A stretch of DNA of 64,000 bases from Cannabis sativa (lineage: Eukaryota; Streptophyta; Magnoliopsida; Rosales; Cannabaceae), in NCBI RefSeq assembly GCF_029168945.1, contig NC_083603.1, forward strand, positions 46,076,406-46,140,405, given 5' to 3'. Below the pieces are notes generated by a model. The model worked only from the letters and a program-made list of their open reading frames with translations, was not told the DNA's origin and ran no database searches. Position numbers and translations under genes: made by a program. This document shows positions 11,041 to 22,840 of the stretch, piece after piece. Each line of letters opens with the position of its first letter. The stretch's first letter is position 1.

Positions 11041-12529
11041 TGATAACTCTATGGTACAGAGTTATTTTTTATGCTTTAAACTAAAAGTATTGTGAGAAGA
11101 GTAGTGAAAATGTGTTTGTTTGCTTAATTTTAGTTAGTTTTAGTGTTATTTTCTATTTAGTAAGCTAACTTTCAAGTCTTGTAAATATTGATATTGTTAG
11201 GTGTGATTTTCCAATTAATTGTGCTTGTTTGTTGTTGAAAAAGGAAGCAAGGAAGAAGTGGAACATAAGCTGAAATTGAGGCAGATTGCTGAAGCAATGT
11301 TGAAGCGAATTCAGCATTCTGGCAGTGGCGTAGAAACACGAGTTTCACTTATCCACCTCAGCAAATTCGGCCAAGTCACTCAAAATACACCAGCTGGCTG
11401 TTGTGGAAGGAGAGGGACTAAACCTAGTGAGCCAAAGTGGAAAAGATTGGGCTTCTATTTTGGGGTATGAAATTTTGTACCCTAAAAACCCAACACCTAA
11501 AAGAAGAGAAAAGAAGGGAAGTACATCTCCATCTTCCATCATCCTCAAGGACGGGCAGCTGCCATATTTCTTGAAGAGGAGTAATTGCAGCAAGTACACA
11601 GCAGAAGAAAGAAGAGAGTTGGACCAACCTTTTGCGTTTGAATTTTCTTTTACTTCCTCTTAATATTGTTCTTTCTCTTCTCTTTTCTTTGTGTTTGTAC
11701 TTAGCAATTAGAAGAAACTTGTTGAACTAAAAAGAGGCAGCAGCCATGATTGAACTATTTCGAATTTGGATGTTATTTTTTGATTTGAATATGAGCTAGA
11801 CTTTTGAGGTGGCTATGAACTTCTATGTTGGGTATGATTAATTTTTAAGCTTACTTTAGTATTTTTGCCTTTGTTCATTCAAGTGGGTTTCATTTTTATT
11901 TGATTGTTGTTTCTTGGCCATTAATAACAATTTGCTAAGCTAGATCTTGTTCCGGAAGGGCTAGATCTAGTAGTTCAACTTGAATGGAGCAAGTGAAAAC
12001 CTAGATTTAGGCTTTTCTTTGTAAGTAGAATAGGAATATTTCATTTACCTTCCATAACTTACAAAATTAATGTTTGAATAGTGTTCTACTTGCTGGTTTG
12101 ATATAGGAATATATTGAGCTAAATGGTAGAATTAAATTTGTGAGTGTTAGAAATTCTCACAAGCATAGAGGAATTTTTTTGTTATCTCTGTGCAGAATGC
12201 TAGAGTAATGCTGAACCAATGCTGTAACACCTAGGAAAAAACCTGACTAGAAGGAATTAGCTATTCAAGCCATTTTTACAATATTACATTTTTTTTTATC
12301 TTGCAAGCAATTTTTCTAGCAGCAGTAGTTTTGAATTTAGCAAGTTTAATTCATGTCATTTTTAATTTTGAATCATTACTCAACCATTTGCATGTTATTT
12401 CCTCTTACTTTAAGTTGAAATTAGTTGGTTTTATATCAAACTTTGTTTGCAATACCCGTGGAGACGATCTTACTTATCACTTTATTACTTGTTTGACTAC
12501 GTATACTTGCGTACACAATTTTCACAACA
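11041..12529 (+). mobile_element. Solo LTR inside the LINE
   Basis: The 1,489-bp element starts TGATAACTCTATGG and ends CACAACA (TG...CA) and is flanked by a perfect 5-bp target duplication CTTGT (11036-11040 and 12530-12534). Removing it with one copy of the duplication restores the LINE reading frame across SIQQ and AIPTY, which proves the boundaries. There are no internal domains, primer-binding site or second LTR, so it is a solo LTR left by recombination between two LTRs. The 3' end (GACGATCTTACTTATC and following) resembles gypsy LTR ends, suggesting + orientation. Small reading frames inside it look spurious. Confidence 0.85.
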
Positions 12530-12534
12530 CTTGT

Positions 12535-13934
12535 TGGATAGATTTGATAAGTACCTCTCTCCCACCAGCTGAAAAGAAACTTTGTTTCCACTCGCGAACA
12601 CGTTTCCTAACCTTCTCACAGATCCCCTCAAATGCCCGCTTTTTGTTTCTACCAATCACTGTAGGCAATCCCAAGTACTTATCATGAGTAGTCATTGATG
12701 TCAACCCTAATACTCTCAGAACCCCATCTTGATACACCTGTTGTACATTCGAACTAAAAGTGATAGTAGACTTCTCAAAGTTTATCTTCTGACTAGATGT
12801 AACCTCATAAGTTAGAAGGATACACTTTATAATTCCAGTATCAACTCTATTAGCCCTACCAAACACAAGGCTATTATCCACAAAAAACAAGTGAGTAACT
12901 CGAGGTCCTATCCTAGAACACCTAAATTCCATCAGATTAGATCTGGCCTCTATAGAACAACGAGGACAATGATTCTGCACAAAAAAGTAATAAATAAGGA
13001 GATAAAGGACACCCCTTTCGTAACCCTCTTGTTGGAATCACTCAACCTTTAGGACGACCATTGATTAAAAAAGTTTACTCTAGTGTCGTCACACAGTCCA
13101 TAATAACCCTAATCCAACCCTCAATAAAACCAAATTGTCGCATCATACTGGCTAAGAACCTCCATTCCACCCAACCACATGCTTTACTCATGTCAAGCTT
13201 GAGCGCCATAAATCCTCTTCTGGAGTTATTTCTTTTAAACAATGAATAAAGTAGCTCAAAACTAACCATAATGTTGCCATTTATCGAGCATCCTGGGACA
13301 AATGCACTTTAGAAAGAAGAGATGGGGGCCAAGAACATTTTTCATCCTCAGTGATAAAGCTTTTGTAACAATTTATACATTACATTACATTACAAAAAGC
13401 AATAGGTCGATACTCTTTAACCAATCTTGGTTTTTTTACTTTTGGTATCAACACCACATTTGACTTACTAAATTGTTACAACAAAGCACCCTCATTTATT
13501 ATTACAAGGCATACTCAGCTGACCCTCACACCCTTAATATCTCAAAATCTCTTAAAAACTAAAGCATGATATCCGTCTGGTCCCAGAGCTTTAGTGGAGC
13601 CAATGGCCGTAATAGCATGGTAAATATCTTCCCGAGTGAATGGTGCCATAAGACGTTCATTATTAGCCACCAAAATATGTGAAATAACCACATCTGTACC
13701 ACACTGGATTCGCTCATATGTCGGATTGGCTATTTGAAAAATCTTCGTAAAATACCTCTCACCAACAATCTCTTACTCAACACACAACTTTTGCTATTTT
13801 CTGTCATAATCTTAGTAATAACATTTTTCCTTCTTCCTCACTGATCCTTTGTTATGAAAGTATTTAGAGTTTCTATCACCTATCATCATCCACTCTGAGC
13901 TCGATCTCTATTTCCAATAAAGTTCCTCTCTATC
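12535..13934 (-). pseudogene. LINE ORF2 reverse transcriptase
   Basis: On the minus strand this contains the plant LINE RT core. The segment 13075-13269 reads ALKLDMSKA, the first catalytic Asp motif. The segment 12522-12980 carries THLFFVDNSLVFG, where the usual FADDS catalytic box is FVDNS (12870-12884), so the second catalytic Asp is replaced by Asn. KYLGLP and FSAGGREVLIKS follow in the expected order. Several stops interrupt the stretch between 12980 and 13075 and further upstream. The 5' side is cut by the copia insertion at 13940 and resumes at 18986. Confidence 0.85.
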
Positions 13935-13939
13935 CATAA

Positions 13940-14382
13940 TGTTAAAGATCAACACCTACTCTACAAGTATCTAGAACTTTCTATCATTTTGATAATATTA
14001 TAGAATTTTCTAGAATCATAGAGAGTAATAGTCATTAGAAGTTTCAAGAATATTTTAGTAACACAATTAGTTAGAATTATCTAGAATATTATAGTTAGTT
14101 TCTTTTGAGTAGTATAAATAGGGGTCATGGGTCTTCAAGTTGTGCATCCAACAAGAGTGTCTTCAAAGTGTGTTCAAAAGTGTGAGAGTGTGTTCTAAAG
14201 TGTCCCTAAAGTCTTTCAAAAGTGTGAGTTATACACAAAGTGTGTAGTAAAGGTGTCTACTGATAAAATAAAAGAGTAAGTGTTTGGTGTATTGTGGTCT
14301 AATAAAAAGTGTTCTAAGTCTTAGTGTAATTACTTTTTCAATAATAAAGTAATTACGTTTTCATGTGTTGTGGTGTCCAACA
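13940..14382 (+). repeat. Copia 5' LTR
   Basis: It starts TGTTAAAGATCAACACC and ends GTGTCCAACA. A TATA-like motif (AGTATAAATAGG, about 14110) suggests the element promoter. Downstream are repeated AAAGTGTG motifs and the pair GTAATTAC/GTAATTAC near the 3' end. Confidence 0.93.
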
Positions 14383-14478
14383 AGTGGTATCAGAGCCGGA
14401 TCGAGTTCGTTCCGAAAGAGTCCTTTGTTGAGTTTCTTAGAGTGATCGTGTGTGGTTTAGTACTATAGAGTTTGCACG

Positions 14479-15408
14479 ATGGGTGACCTTCAAGTGGTCG
14501 GCGGAATTAAGAAACTTAACAACCAAAATTACAACACGTGGTCGATGCACATGGAGGCATATCTCCAAGGCCAAGACTTATGGGAGATCGTTGGTGGCAA
14601 TGAAGTCACACAACCAGAGGATGCACCCGCTTTAAAGAAATGGAAGATTAAAGCGGGCAAAGCCATGTTTGCGATTCGGACCACAGTCGAAGATGAGATG
14701 TTGGAGCACATCAGGTCGGAAAAGACACCGAAGGAAGCATGGGATACTTTTGCATCGCTGTTCACCAAGAAGAATGATACAAGATTGCAGCTACTGGAGA
14801 ATGAGCTTCTCTCAATCAGGCAGCGCGACATGACGATCAACCAATACTTCACCAAGGTAAAATCTTTTTGTCGCGAAATCTCTGCATTAGACTCTGGTGC
14901 TGGCATGTCAGATGCTAGAATTAGAAGAATTATTATTCACGGATTAAGGCCAGAATATAGAACTTTTATTGCTGCAATACAAGGTTGGCCAAGCCAACCT
15001 TCTCTTGTTGAGTTAGAAAACTTGCTAGCTGACCAAGAAGCGTTAGCTAAGCAAACGTCTGGAGTCTCATTAAAGAGTGACGAAGAATCACTCTTTAGTA
15101 GAGATAAGAAAGGAAGACCCCGACCAAATACTATTAGAAATACTAGAAAACATGATGACAAGGATAGTCATCATGGGAGCTCCCAAACAGGGGGAGCTCA
15201 GAATAAAGACAAACGGGGTGGTCAATCAAAGAATAACAATAAATTTGATGGAAAATGCTACAACTGTGGCAAGTATGGCCACGTGGTAAAATTTGTTGGT
15301 TCAAGAAGAAAATTGCAGAAGGCAATGCAGCCACATCAAATGCCGAAAGGACAAGCGATGAAGAATGGGACGCAGAAGCATCATTCGCCGTGGAGGAAGA
15401 AGAATTAG
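14479..15408 (+). pseudogene. Copia gag (frameshifted at the zinc knuckle)
   Basis: The ATG at 14479 is the first suitable start after the primer-binding site. The protein has the copia-type capsid domain (about residues 10-190, with WKIKAGKAMFAI and RQRDMTINQYF) and then a CCHC knuckle beginning CYNCGKYGH at about 15256. Shortly after that, near 15289, one base is missing relative to the expected knuckle, so this frame ends in unrelated residues at 15408 while the true continuation lies in the next frame, where the final knuckle cysteine appears. This breaks the link from gag to pol. Confidence 0.9.
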
Positions 15409-18400
15409 CTTTGACAGCTTCTGTTCCAGGAAAGATCGACTACAATAACGATTGGATAGTCGACTCTGGCTGCTCAAATCATATGACAGGAGACGAAGAG
15501 AAACTACAAGACATGATAGAATATAAAGGTGGTCGCGTAGTGGTGACAACCAACAACTTAAGATTACCGATCGCGCACATCGGTAAAACAACAATCACGC
15601 CAAGATTCAGCCCAAAAGAAGTATCACTCCAGGATGTCTACCATGTACCTAGGATGAAGAAAAACTTGCTATCAGTGGCGCAACTTACGACGACAGGTCA
15701 CCATGTCATATTCGGTCCTCAAGATGTCAAGATCTACCAGGATCTTGAAATCTCTGGAACACCGATGATGAGAGGACGACGCTTAGAGTCTGTTTATGTA
15801 ATGTCAGCAGAGTCTGCTTATGTAGACAAGACTAGGAAGAATGAAACAACATATTTGTGGCATGCAAGGCTAGGACATGTCAGTTATCATAAACTCAAGG
15901 TGATGATGAAGAAGTCTATGCTGAAGGGTCTTCCTCAACTCGAGGTCAGAACAGAGACCGTATGTGCTGGCTGCCAATACAGTAAGGCGCATCAATTACC
16001 GTATGAAGATTCAAAGTTCAAAGCTAAAGCACCATTGGAGCAGGTCCATTCTGACATGTTTGGGCGAGTCAAACAACCATCAATCAGCGGTATACGATAC
16101 ATGGTTACATTCATCGACGACTTCTCAAGGTACGTATGGGTTTTCTTTATGAAAGAAAAATCTGAAACTTTTTCAAAATTTAAAGAGTTTAAAGAAATAG
16201 TAGAAGGAGAAGTCGGCAAGAAAATCCAATGCCTCCGAACAGACAACGGTGGCGAATATACCTCAGATGAATTTTCTGAGTATCTTCGAGAATTCTGCAT
16301 ACACCATCAATTTACATGTGCAAATACGCCACAACAGAATGGAGTAGCCGAGAGGAAGAATCGCCATCTTGCAGAAACATGTCGAAGCATGCTACATGCG
16401 AAGAATGTTTCAGGGAGATTTTGGGCTGAAGGTATGAAGACAGCTGCTCATGTAATCAATAGGCTTCCCCAGGCTAAGTTAGGGTTCATTTCACCCTTTG
16501 AAAAATTGTGGGGTTGTAAACCTGCAGTAAGTTACTTTCGAGTATTTGGCTGTGTGTGTTACGTATTCGTGCCAAGCCACCTACGTAGAAAATTTGACAA
16601 GAAGGCGATACGATGTATCTTTGTGGGATACGACAGCCAACGGAAAGAGTGGAGATGTTGCGACCCTACAACTGGAAAGTGTTATACATCAAGGAATGTG
16701 GTCTTCGATGAGGCATCATCATGGTGGTCATCGCAAAAGGAAGCATTACCAGATTCTAAAGAAATGGAAGACGAATTGCAGAAGAGAATGGGGGAGCAAA
16801 TTGTTGAGTTACCTACAACACAAGATACAGATGAAGAAGAAAACACCGAGGATGAGGCACCTCAGAATCCATGGCAAACAGGGGTGCATCAAAGAGAAGG
16901 ACATGATGATAGTCAACCAGAACTTCGGAGATCAACAAGAGCGCGAAAGCCAAATCCAAAATATGCTAATGCTGCTGTAGCTGAAGAAGAAAAGTTCAAA
17001 GAACCAGAATCATATGAAGAGGCATACCAAAACTCCAAGTGGCTAGGAGCTATGAAAGAAGAAATAAGTGCGCTAGCAAAGAATCAGACTTGGGAGTTGG
17101 TGCCAAAGCCGAAGGAAGTGAAACCCATTTCGTGCAAATGGGTTTACAAGGTAAAAACTCGTCCTGATGGTTCAATTGAGAGATACAAGGCTTAGTTAGT
17201 TGCTCGAGGATTCTCTCAACAATATGGGCTAGATTATGATGAGACATTTAGCCCAGTCGCTAAAATTACAACAGTGCGAGTTATGTTAGCACTTGCAGCT
17301 AGTAAAGACTGGAGGCTATGGCAGATGGATGTGAAGAATGCCTTTCTACATGGAAAACTGGATCGAGAGATATATATGGTGCAACCTAGAGGATTTGAGG
17401 ATAAAGCACATCCTGACTATGTTTGCAAACTGAAAAAGGCACTCTATGGATTAAAGCAAGCTCCACGAGCATGGTATGGAAAGATTGTTGAGTTTTTAGT
17501 AGAAAGCGGATATTCCATGGCACATGCAGATTCAAGCTTATTCGTCAAAGTAAAGGAAGCAAAGATCGCAATTGTTCTGGTATATGTCGATGATCTCATT
17601 ATCACTGGAGATGATGATGCAGAAATTTATCAAAAAAAAGAGAACCTATCAGTACGCTTTCAAATGAAGGAGCTTGGAGAATTGAAACACTTCCTTGGAT
17701 TAGAAGTTGATCGAACTGAGGAAGGCTTATTTCTCTGTCAGCAAAAGTATGCTAAAGGTTTGCTGCAAAGATTTGGAATGCTCGAGTGCAAGCCCATCTC
17801 AACACCTATGGAAGCTAATGCTAAGCTATGTGCTCATGCTGGGAAGGACTTGCAAGATGGAGCAATGTATCGACAACTGGTGGGAAGTCTAATCTACCTT
17901 ACATTGACTCGACCAGATATTTCTTATGCAGTTGGAGTAGTAAGTCGATATATGCAGCAACCAAAGAAGCCACATTTGGAAGTAGTACGACGAACACTGA
18001 GGTATGTCAAAGATACCATTAACTATGGTCTCTCCTATAAAAAAGGGGATGAGGTTAAGATCATTGGCTACTGCGATGCTGATTATGCTGGAGATCATGA
18101 TACCCGACGATCAACTACTGGGTATGTATTCAAGATTGGATCTGGAGTAGTGTCCTGGTGTAGCAAAAGGCAACCAATAATGTCTTTGTCAACCACGGAA
18201 GCAGAGTATAGAGCAACAGCAATGGCGGCTCAAGAAAGTACGTGGTTGAAGCAACTAATGAAGGATTTACACCAATCCACAGATTCTGCAGTGCCACTTT
18301 ATTGTGATAATCAGTCTGCTATTCGTTTGGCAGAAAATCCAGTATTTCATGCTCGAACAAAGCATGTGGAGGTGCATTACCATTTTCTCAGAGATAAAGT

Positions 18401-18530
18401 ACTTCAGGAAGAATTAGAGATGCACCAAGTGAAGAGCGAAGATCAAGTGGCAGACTTATTCACTAAAGGACTTAGCACAACGAGATTTCAGAAGCTGAGA
18501 GACCAACTCAGTATGAAGAGTCAGTGTTGA
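15289..18530 (+). pseudogene. Copia pol: PR, INT, RT, RNase H (one nonsense codon)
   Basis: Domains follow the copia order. Protease has [13 protein letters not shown] (about 15452). Integrase has the H2C2 motif ([16 protein letters not shown], about 15860-15995) and its DDE residues are all present in [15 protein letters not shown] and [10 protein letters not shown] has the catalytic YVDD in [12 protein letters not shown] (about 17585). RNase H has [18 protein letters not shown] and YCDNQSAI. The frame is open from the gag junction to 18530 (stop TGA) except for one TAG at 17193-17195, at a site that normally reads as a basic residue in KA(K/R)LVARG. With gag, the ancestral polyprotein would be about 1,350 residues, normal for copia. 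Confidence 0.93.
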
Positions 18531-18537
18531 GGGGGAG

Positions 18538-18980
18538 TTTTAAAGATTAACACCTACTCTACAAGTATCTAGAACTTTCTATCATTTTGATAATATTATA
18601 GAATTTTCTAGAATCATAGAGAGTAATAGTCATTAGAAGTTTTAAGAATATTTTAGTAACACAATTAGTTAGAATTATCTAGAATATTATAGTTAGTTTC
18701 TTTTGAGTAGTATAAATAGGGGTCATGGGTCTTCAAGTTGTGCATCCAACAAGAGTGTCTTCAAAGTGTGTTCAAAAGAGTGGGAGTGTGTTCTAAAGTG
18801 TCCCTAAAGTCTTTCAAAAGTGTGAGTTATACACAAAGTGTGTAGTAAAGGTGTCTAGTGATAAAATAAAAGAGTAAGTGTTTGGTGTATTGTGGTCTAA
18901 TAAAAAGTGTTCTAAGTCTTAGTGTAATTACTTTTTCAATAATAAAGTAATTACGTTTTCACGTGTTGTGGTGTCCAACA
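18538..18980 (+). repeat. Copia 3' LTR
   Basis: It is the same length as the 5' copy. The first dinucleotide reads TT instead of TG, probably a point mutation. The other differences from the 5' LTR are scattered single bases. It is followed directly by the target duplication CATAA. Confidence 0.92.
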
Positions 18981-18985
18981 CATAA

Positions 18986-19482
18986 GATCATCCAATTTAA
19001 GTTCTAGAGTTTTCACCTCATCCATTCGCACATTGAGAGCATTAGCATTCAAAAGATTATTTATCTCCTTCTGAGTTTCCACTACTTGCTTAGATAATGA
19101 CCTAAATCTTAACTTATTCCAAGTTGAAAGGCGATTTGCACAGTATTCAAGAGAGTTCTGAAGTCCCAAAGTGTCGGCCACATCTAACGTATATCTTTAC
19201 CATGCCTCCAACACAATGGATCGACAATCATTGTCTTTAAGCCAATGAGGTTCAAAGCGAAACTGTCGTTTAACTCGCTCATGACTCCGTAATACAACAT
19301 TCTCAAGTTTAGTGACTATAGGACAATGATCAGAAAGAAAAAAATTACCATGACACACTCAGACTAAAGGATACAACTCAGACCAAGCTTGATTGCACAC
19401 AAAGCAATCTAGTTATTCTTGGACATGTGAAATACCTTGTCTTTTATTCACCCAAGTAAAACTCGGCCCTTTGTACCCCAAG
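18986..19482 (-). pseudogene. LINE endonuclease C-terminus and linker to RT
   Basis: The minus strand reads SFTWVNKRQG, then FVCNQAW and LSDHCPIV (about 19316-19334). The SDH box is the C-terminal catalytic motif of APE-type LINE endonucleases. The helical linker to RT follows (18951-19181: LSTWNKLRFRSLSKQV). A stop interrupts the line near 19415. The segment joins the RT piece across the copia insertion. Confidence 0.82.
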
Positions 19483-19933
19483 TGTAATATCGTGATAAGT
19501 CTAATGGTAAATAATTAAGGTTTATAATTATATTATAGGTTAATTAGATAATAAGTGGGATTATGATCCTACTAATCTAGTTTAATATAAATTTTAAATT
19601 CACTATAAGTGAGTAAATAAGCGTAATTTATAAATTACGAAGATTTATATAGTATGTGTGAATGTAAGATGAGCTATATGTGGAATAAAAATATTTTTTG
19701 GTTTGGCGACCTTGGAGACCCGATCGAGGGCCAAAAATATCATAATGAGTTTAATTGATATAATTGATGAGAATATTATGATGAGTTAATAATATAGGTA
19801 TTGGGATAATTAGGAGTATATAGGATTTGGCTTAATGCCCTAGAAATAAAAATTTCTTAGTGGCTAAAAAATAATAGGATAACCATTAATAATTTTTTTT
19901 ATTAATATCATCATATTATTATTATTATTAATC

Positions 19934-19993
<60 letters not shown>

Positions 19994-21110
19994 TATGTTA
20001 TTATTATATATGTAAAAACTTATCAATATATATAATAAGTTTATAAACAAAACTTACGATCGAAAACGAAACCCTCGTCCTCTGTCGAAATTCTCTCCCC
20101 CTTATATCTATTTTCTTTGATTTTCAACTTGAAACTTAGCAATCTAAGCTCCGGTAGTAGCGAAATAGCGAATTCTCAGAGCAGGATAGCTTAAGGTAAG
20201 GTTCAATTCTATTTTAAGTTTAAAATAATCGGTTTCATATAGGAGTTTGTGAGTTAGAATAGTTATGAAAGTTTTGACCTTATAGAATTGATCTCGGGTA
20301 GTCAGGGGACTAGTTCTGATATTTTCTTGCTGAAATTGAGGTAATTTTGGAGTAGAAATTGAGTTTAGAACTTTTTATAGTTAAAGTCCGAACATTAGCG
20401 GTGTTTGCCAATCAAGGGCTCGATTTTAGTTTCTATTGCGTAAGTATATTAGTATGTATGATATATATGCGCCCTATGAAGTTTGGGGTGGTTTGGGCAC
20501 GTACCAGTAGCGTTTCGGTGAGTGCGTAAACTTAGAAAATCACATTTTTACCCCTGAAAAATCGGTCAACTGGTTCTGGCCAACCAGTTTATCGTTTCGA
20601 ACAGCCTCGAGAACTCAGGAATCGTATTTTTACCATAACTTTTTACTCAAATGTCCGTTTTGGAGGTTTTATATACTGTTTCAAAGCTTGCAATGAGCTC
20701 TACCATATGGTGTATATTTTAGAGCCAAAATATAAGTTTTATTTTAGTGCATTTGAACTATAGTATTTGGTAGGAAACCCAAGGTTGTCCTTTACAACTG
20801 TTAAGTAGTGTTTTGGGATATACTTATTGGTTTATCATTGTTATGACAGAGGGCCTGTGATCATCGATCGTACTCCAAGTAGGTTGGCCAACATACCTGA
20901 GCCAGAACTTGAGGTAAGAAAAGTATATTGTTCTGCATAGTACGTTGTATTGTAATACAATTAATAGTGTTATGAATTGATTAATATTGAGATTGAGATA
21001 TAGTTAATATTGTTATATAATAAAAAGATTGATTGGTTAAACAATGACAATGTAATGATACTATGAATGTGATATACGGGCTCGCTTGATTAGGTGATGT
21101 GATACTCTAG
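19483..21110 (+). repeat. Truncated gypsy-type LTR
   Basis: It starts TGTAATATCGTG. It shares with the LTR at 1288 an early GGCGACC segment and a middle block (20627-20760; compare 3148-3270) containing CCATAACTTTT, AAGCTT and GAGCTCTA. The 3' end is missing: similarity is lost at about 21110 and no primer-binding site follows. It carries an ATT-trinucleotide microsatellite. Confidence 0.65.
19926..19991. repeat. (ATT)n microsatellite
   Basis: An almost uninterrupted run of ATT/TTA triplets of about 65 bp, with one interruption at 19931-19933. It lies inside the truncated LTR. Confidence 0.9.
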
Positions 21111-21831
21111 GCTTTCATGTTCTAAAAACTCATGAAATTCAAATCAGAATCAAACAGGGGCATTTTTTGTCACAAAATAGAAATTCCTTAAGGATTATGA
21201 AATTATGGAAAGAGTTTGATTCAAAAAGGGAAAGGGGTTACATAAAAAATACCTAAGAATAATTACCCTACTGTCTTAATAAATCAAAATCATGTAAAGC
21301 AAGAACATGGAAAATAAAAAAAAAAAAAGAGAAAAAAGGTTAAAAATAGAAACTCAACGAATTCTGGGTTGCTTTGATGGCATTGACGATTTCTCACTCA
21401 AAAATTTTGGTACCAAGCGTTCGGGATATAGTGTGATCGAGGTTAGGAATGAATGATTTCAGTAACATGAAGATAATAATAAAGGGACAAATATGGCATA
21501 TGTAGAGAATTGAAAAAGGAGAGAATTCTAATTTTTAAAGTTCTTCTTCTCTTGGACAATAATGGTAGAAATGGTACTGAGGGATAAAAATGCCAGCCTT
21601 TTAACTGAATTGTAAGGACCGTTTGATTAAATAGGAATTGAATCAAGGGTAATTAACTTACGAGTCAGTTGAAAAGATAAATATTTATTGCAAAACTCAT
21701 GATTAACCCTTTATTGGGAAGACAAAACTGCCAAAAGAAGAAATTCAATAAACTTATTCGGTACACAAAAAAATAGATATCATGATTAAAAAGACTTTTT
21801 CAAAAAAGAAAAACACTTTTTAAGGGGTGAT
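21111..21831. other. AT-rich stretch, possibly retroelement 3' internal end
   Basis: No coding domain is recognised. The last bases (AAGGGGTGAT, about 21822-21831) look like a polypurine tract and directly precede a TG-starting sequence, so this could be the non-coding 3' end of an LTR element. Confidence 0.3.
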
Positions 21832-22836
21832 TGTTACGCCCATATTTCGAACATTAAATATGAACATGACATGTGGATATAAGTCTTGAAGATTGAAAAA
21901 AACTATAAATGTGAGGAATGAAAGTAAGTTTCCCACCTCGGGATGTGCCACAATTAATGAGGCATTGTCTCACATTGTATTATATTATGGCTATCAAATA
22001 AAAGCAATAACATTATAAATACAGTGATTAGCAAGAATAACAACATTATAAGCAATCACAGAACTTAAACGAGGCAAACAGGGCGTGTATAAAACACGAA
22101 GAAATGAGCTGAGTGAAAATGGTAGATAACGAGTTTTTTAAGAGCTTGCAACTCATTGATCCACATACTCATAATTATGTTGAAAGACTAAGGAATATGA
22201 GCAAGAGATGACCCATCTCGGGATGTTCATAAACGATGTGAGATAATTGACTCTAAAGAACACGAAAGATTTAATCCTAAGTGCTATCTAGAGACTCATC
22301 TCAGAAGACAAGAGCGAGGAAGATACTTAAATTAGCATTTCGTAAAATACGCCTAGCCATTTTTAACATCACTAAAGAATGCAAAGCAAATTTTTGGGTA
22401 TCCTATCTCGATAAAGAAACTACTTTTTAGATAAGATCAAATGGGCGTTATTAACAGTTATTCTAGTTTACACATGTTGTAAACATAAAACGCGAGGATT
22501 GTTCATGTTTCATGAATACTTATCTAAATAAGATCGAAATGGCATAACTGTCCCTGCTAAAAATTTTATAAATAGAGACAGAACCTATAGAGAGGAGAGG
22601 ATATTTGGAGAGAAGACTTTGACAGATTAAGTATAGTAAATATTTAGAAATATTATCTTATATTCAGAAACACTATAAGAGAATAATTAGAAATAATATT
22701 GACTCATGGAGTATGTAGGTTATTAACTACAAAACCACATAAAAGTTCCTTTTATCTTATTTATATTTAATCATAATTAATATTTTAATTTTATTTAAAA
22801 ATGTTTCATTATTGTTAACGAATTTATGTGTTAACA
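21832..22836 (+). repeat. Possible LTR (TGTTACGCCC ... GTTAACA)
   Basis: It starts TGTTACGCCC after a purine tract, has a TATA-like box (TTATAAATAGAG, about 22568) two thirds along, and could end at GTTAACA (22836). This is the layout of a 3' LTR. No target duplication or second copy was found, so the right end is uncertain. Confidence 0.4.
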
Positions 22837-22840
22837 ACAA

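Larger units (their letters stand above)
13940..18980 (+). mobile_element. Nearly intact Ty1/copia retrotransposon
   Basis: The element is 5,041 bp, with two 443-bp LTRs (13940-14382 and 18538-18980) and a perfect target duplication CATAA (13935-13939 and 18981-18985). A primer-binding site TGGTATCAGAGCC follows the 5' LTR after two bases (14385), and a polypurine tract GAGGGGGAG precedes the 3' LTR. By eye the LTRs differ at about 7 of 443 positions, so insertion is recent. The internal polyprotein has only two visible lesions. It is inserted in the LINE. Confidence 0.95.
9330..19482 (-). mobile_element. LINE retrotransposon split by two LTR insertions
   Basis: Read on the minus strand, the pieces give endonuclease C-terminus, reverse transcriptase, zinc-binding domain and RNase H in order, ending in an A-tail (the T-run at 9330-9340). 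The host pieces are 18986-19482, 12535-13934 and 9330-11035. A copia element (13940-18980, duplication CATAA) and a solo LTR (11041-12529, duplication CTTGT) separate them. With one copy of each duplication, the host sequence rejoins in sense. The 5' end is lost where the LTR at 19483 begins. Stops and frameshifts show that it is dead. Confidence 0.85.

Noticed and set aside
11219..11663. Two 80-codon frames in the solo LTR
   Set aside because: Different frames overlap on both strands, no domain is visible, and they lie inside a proven LTR insertion.
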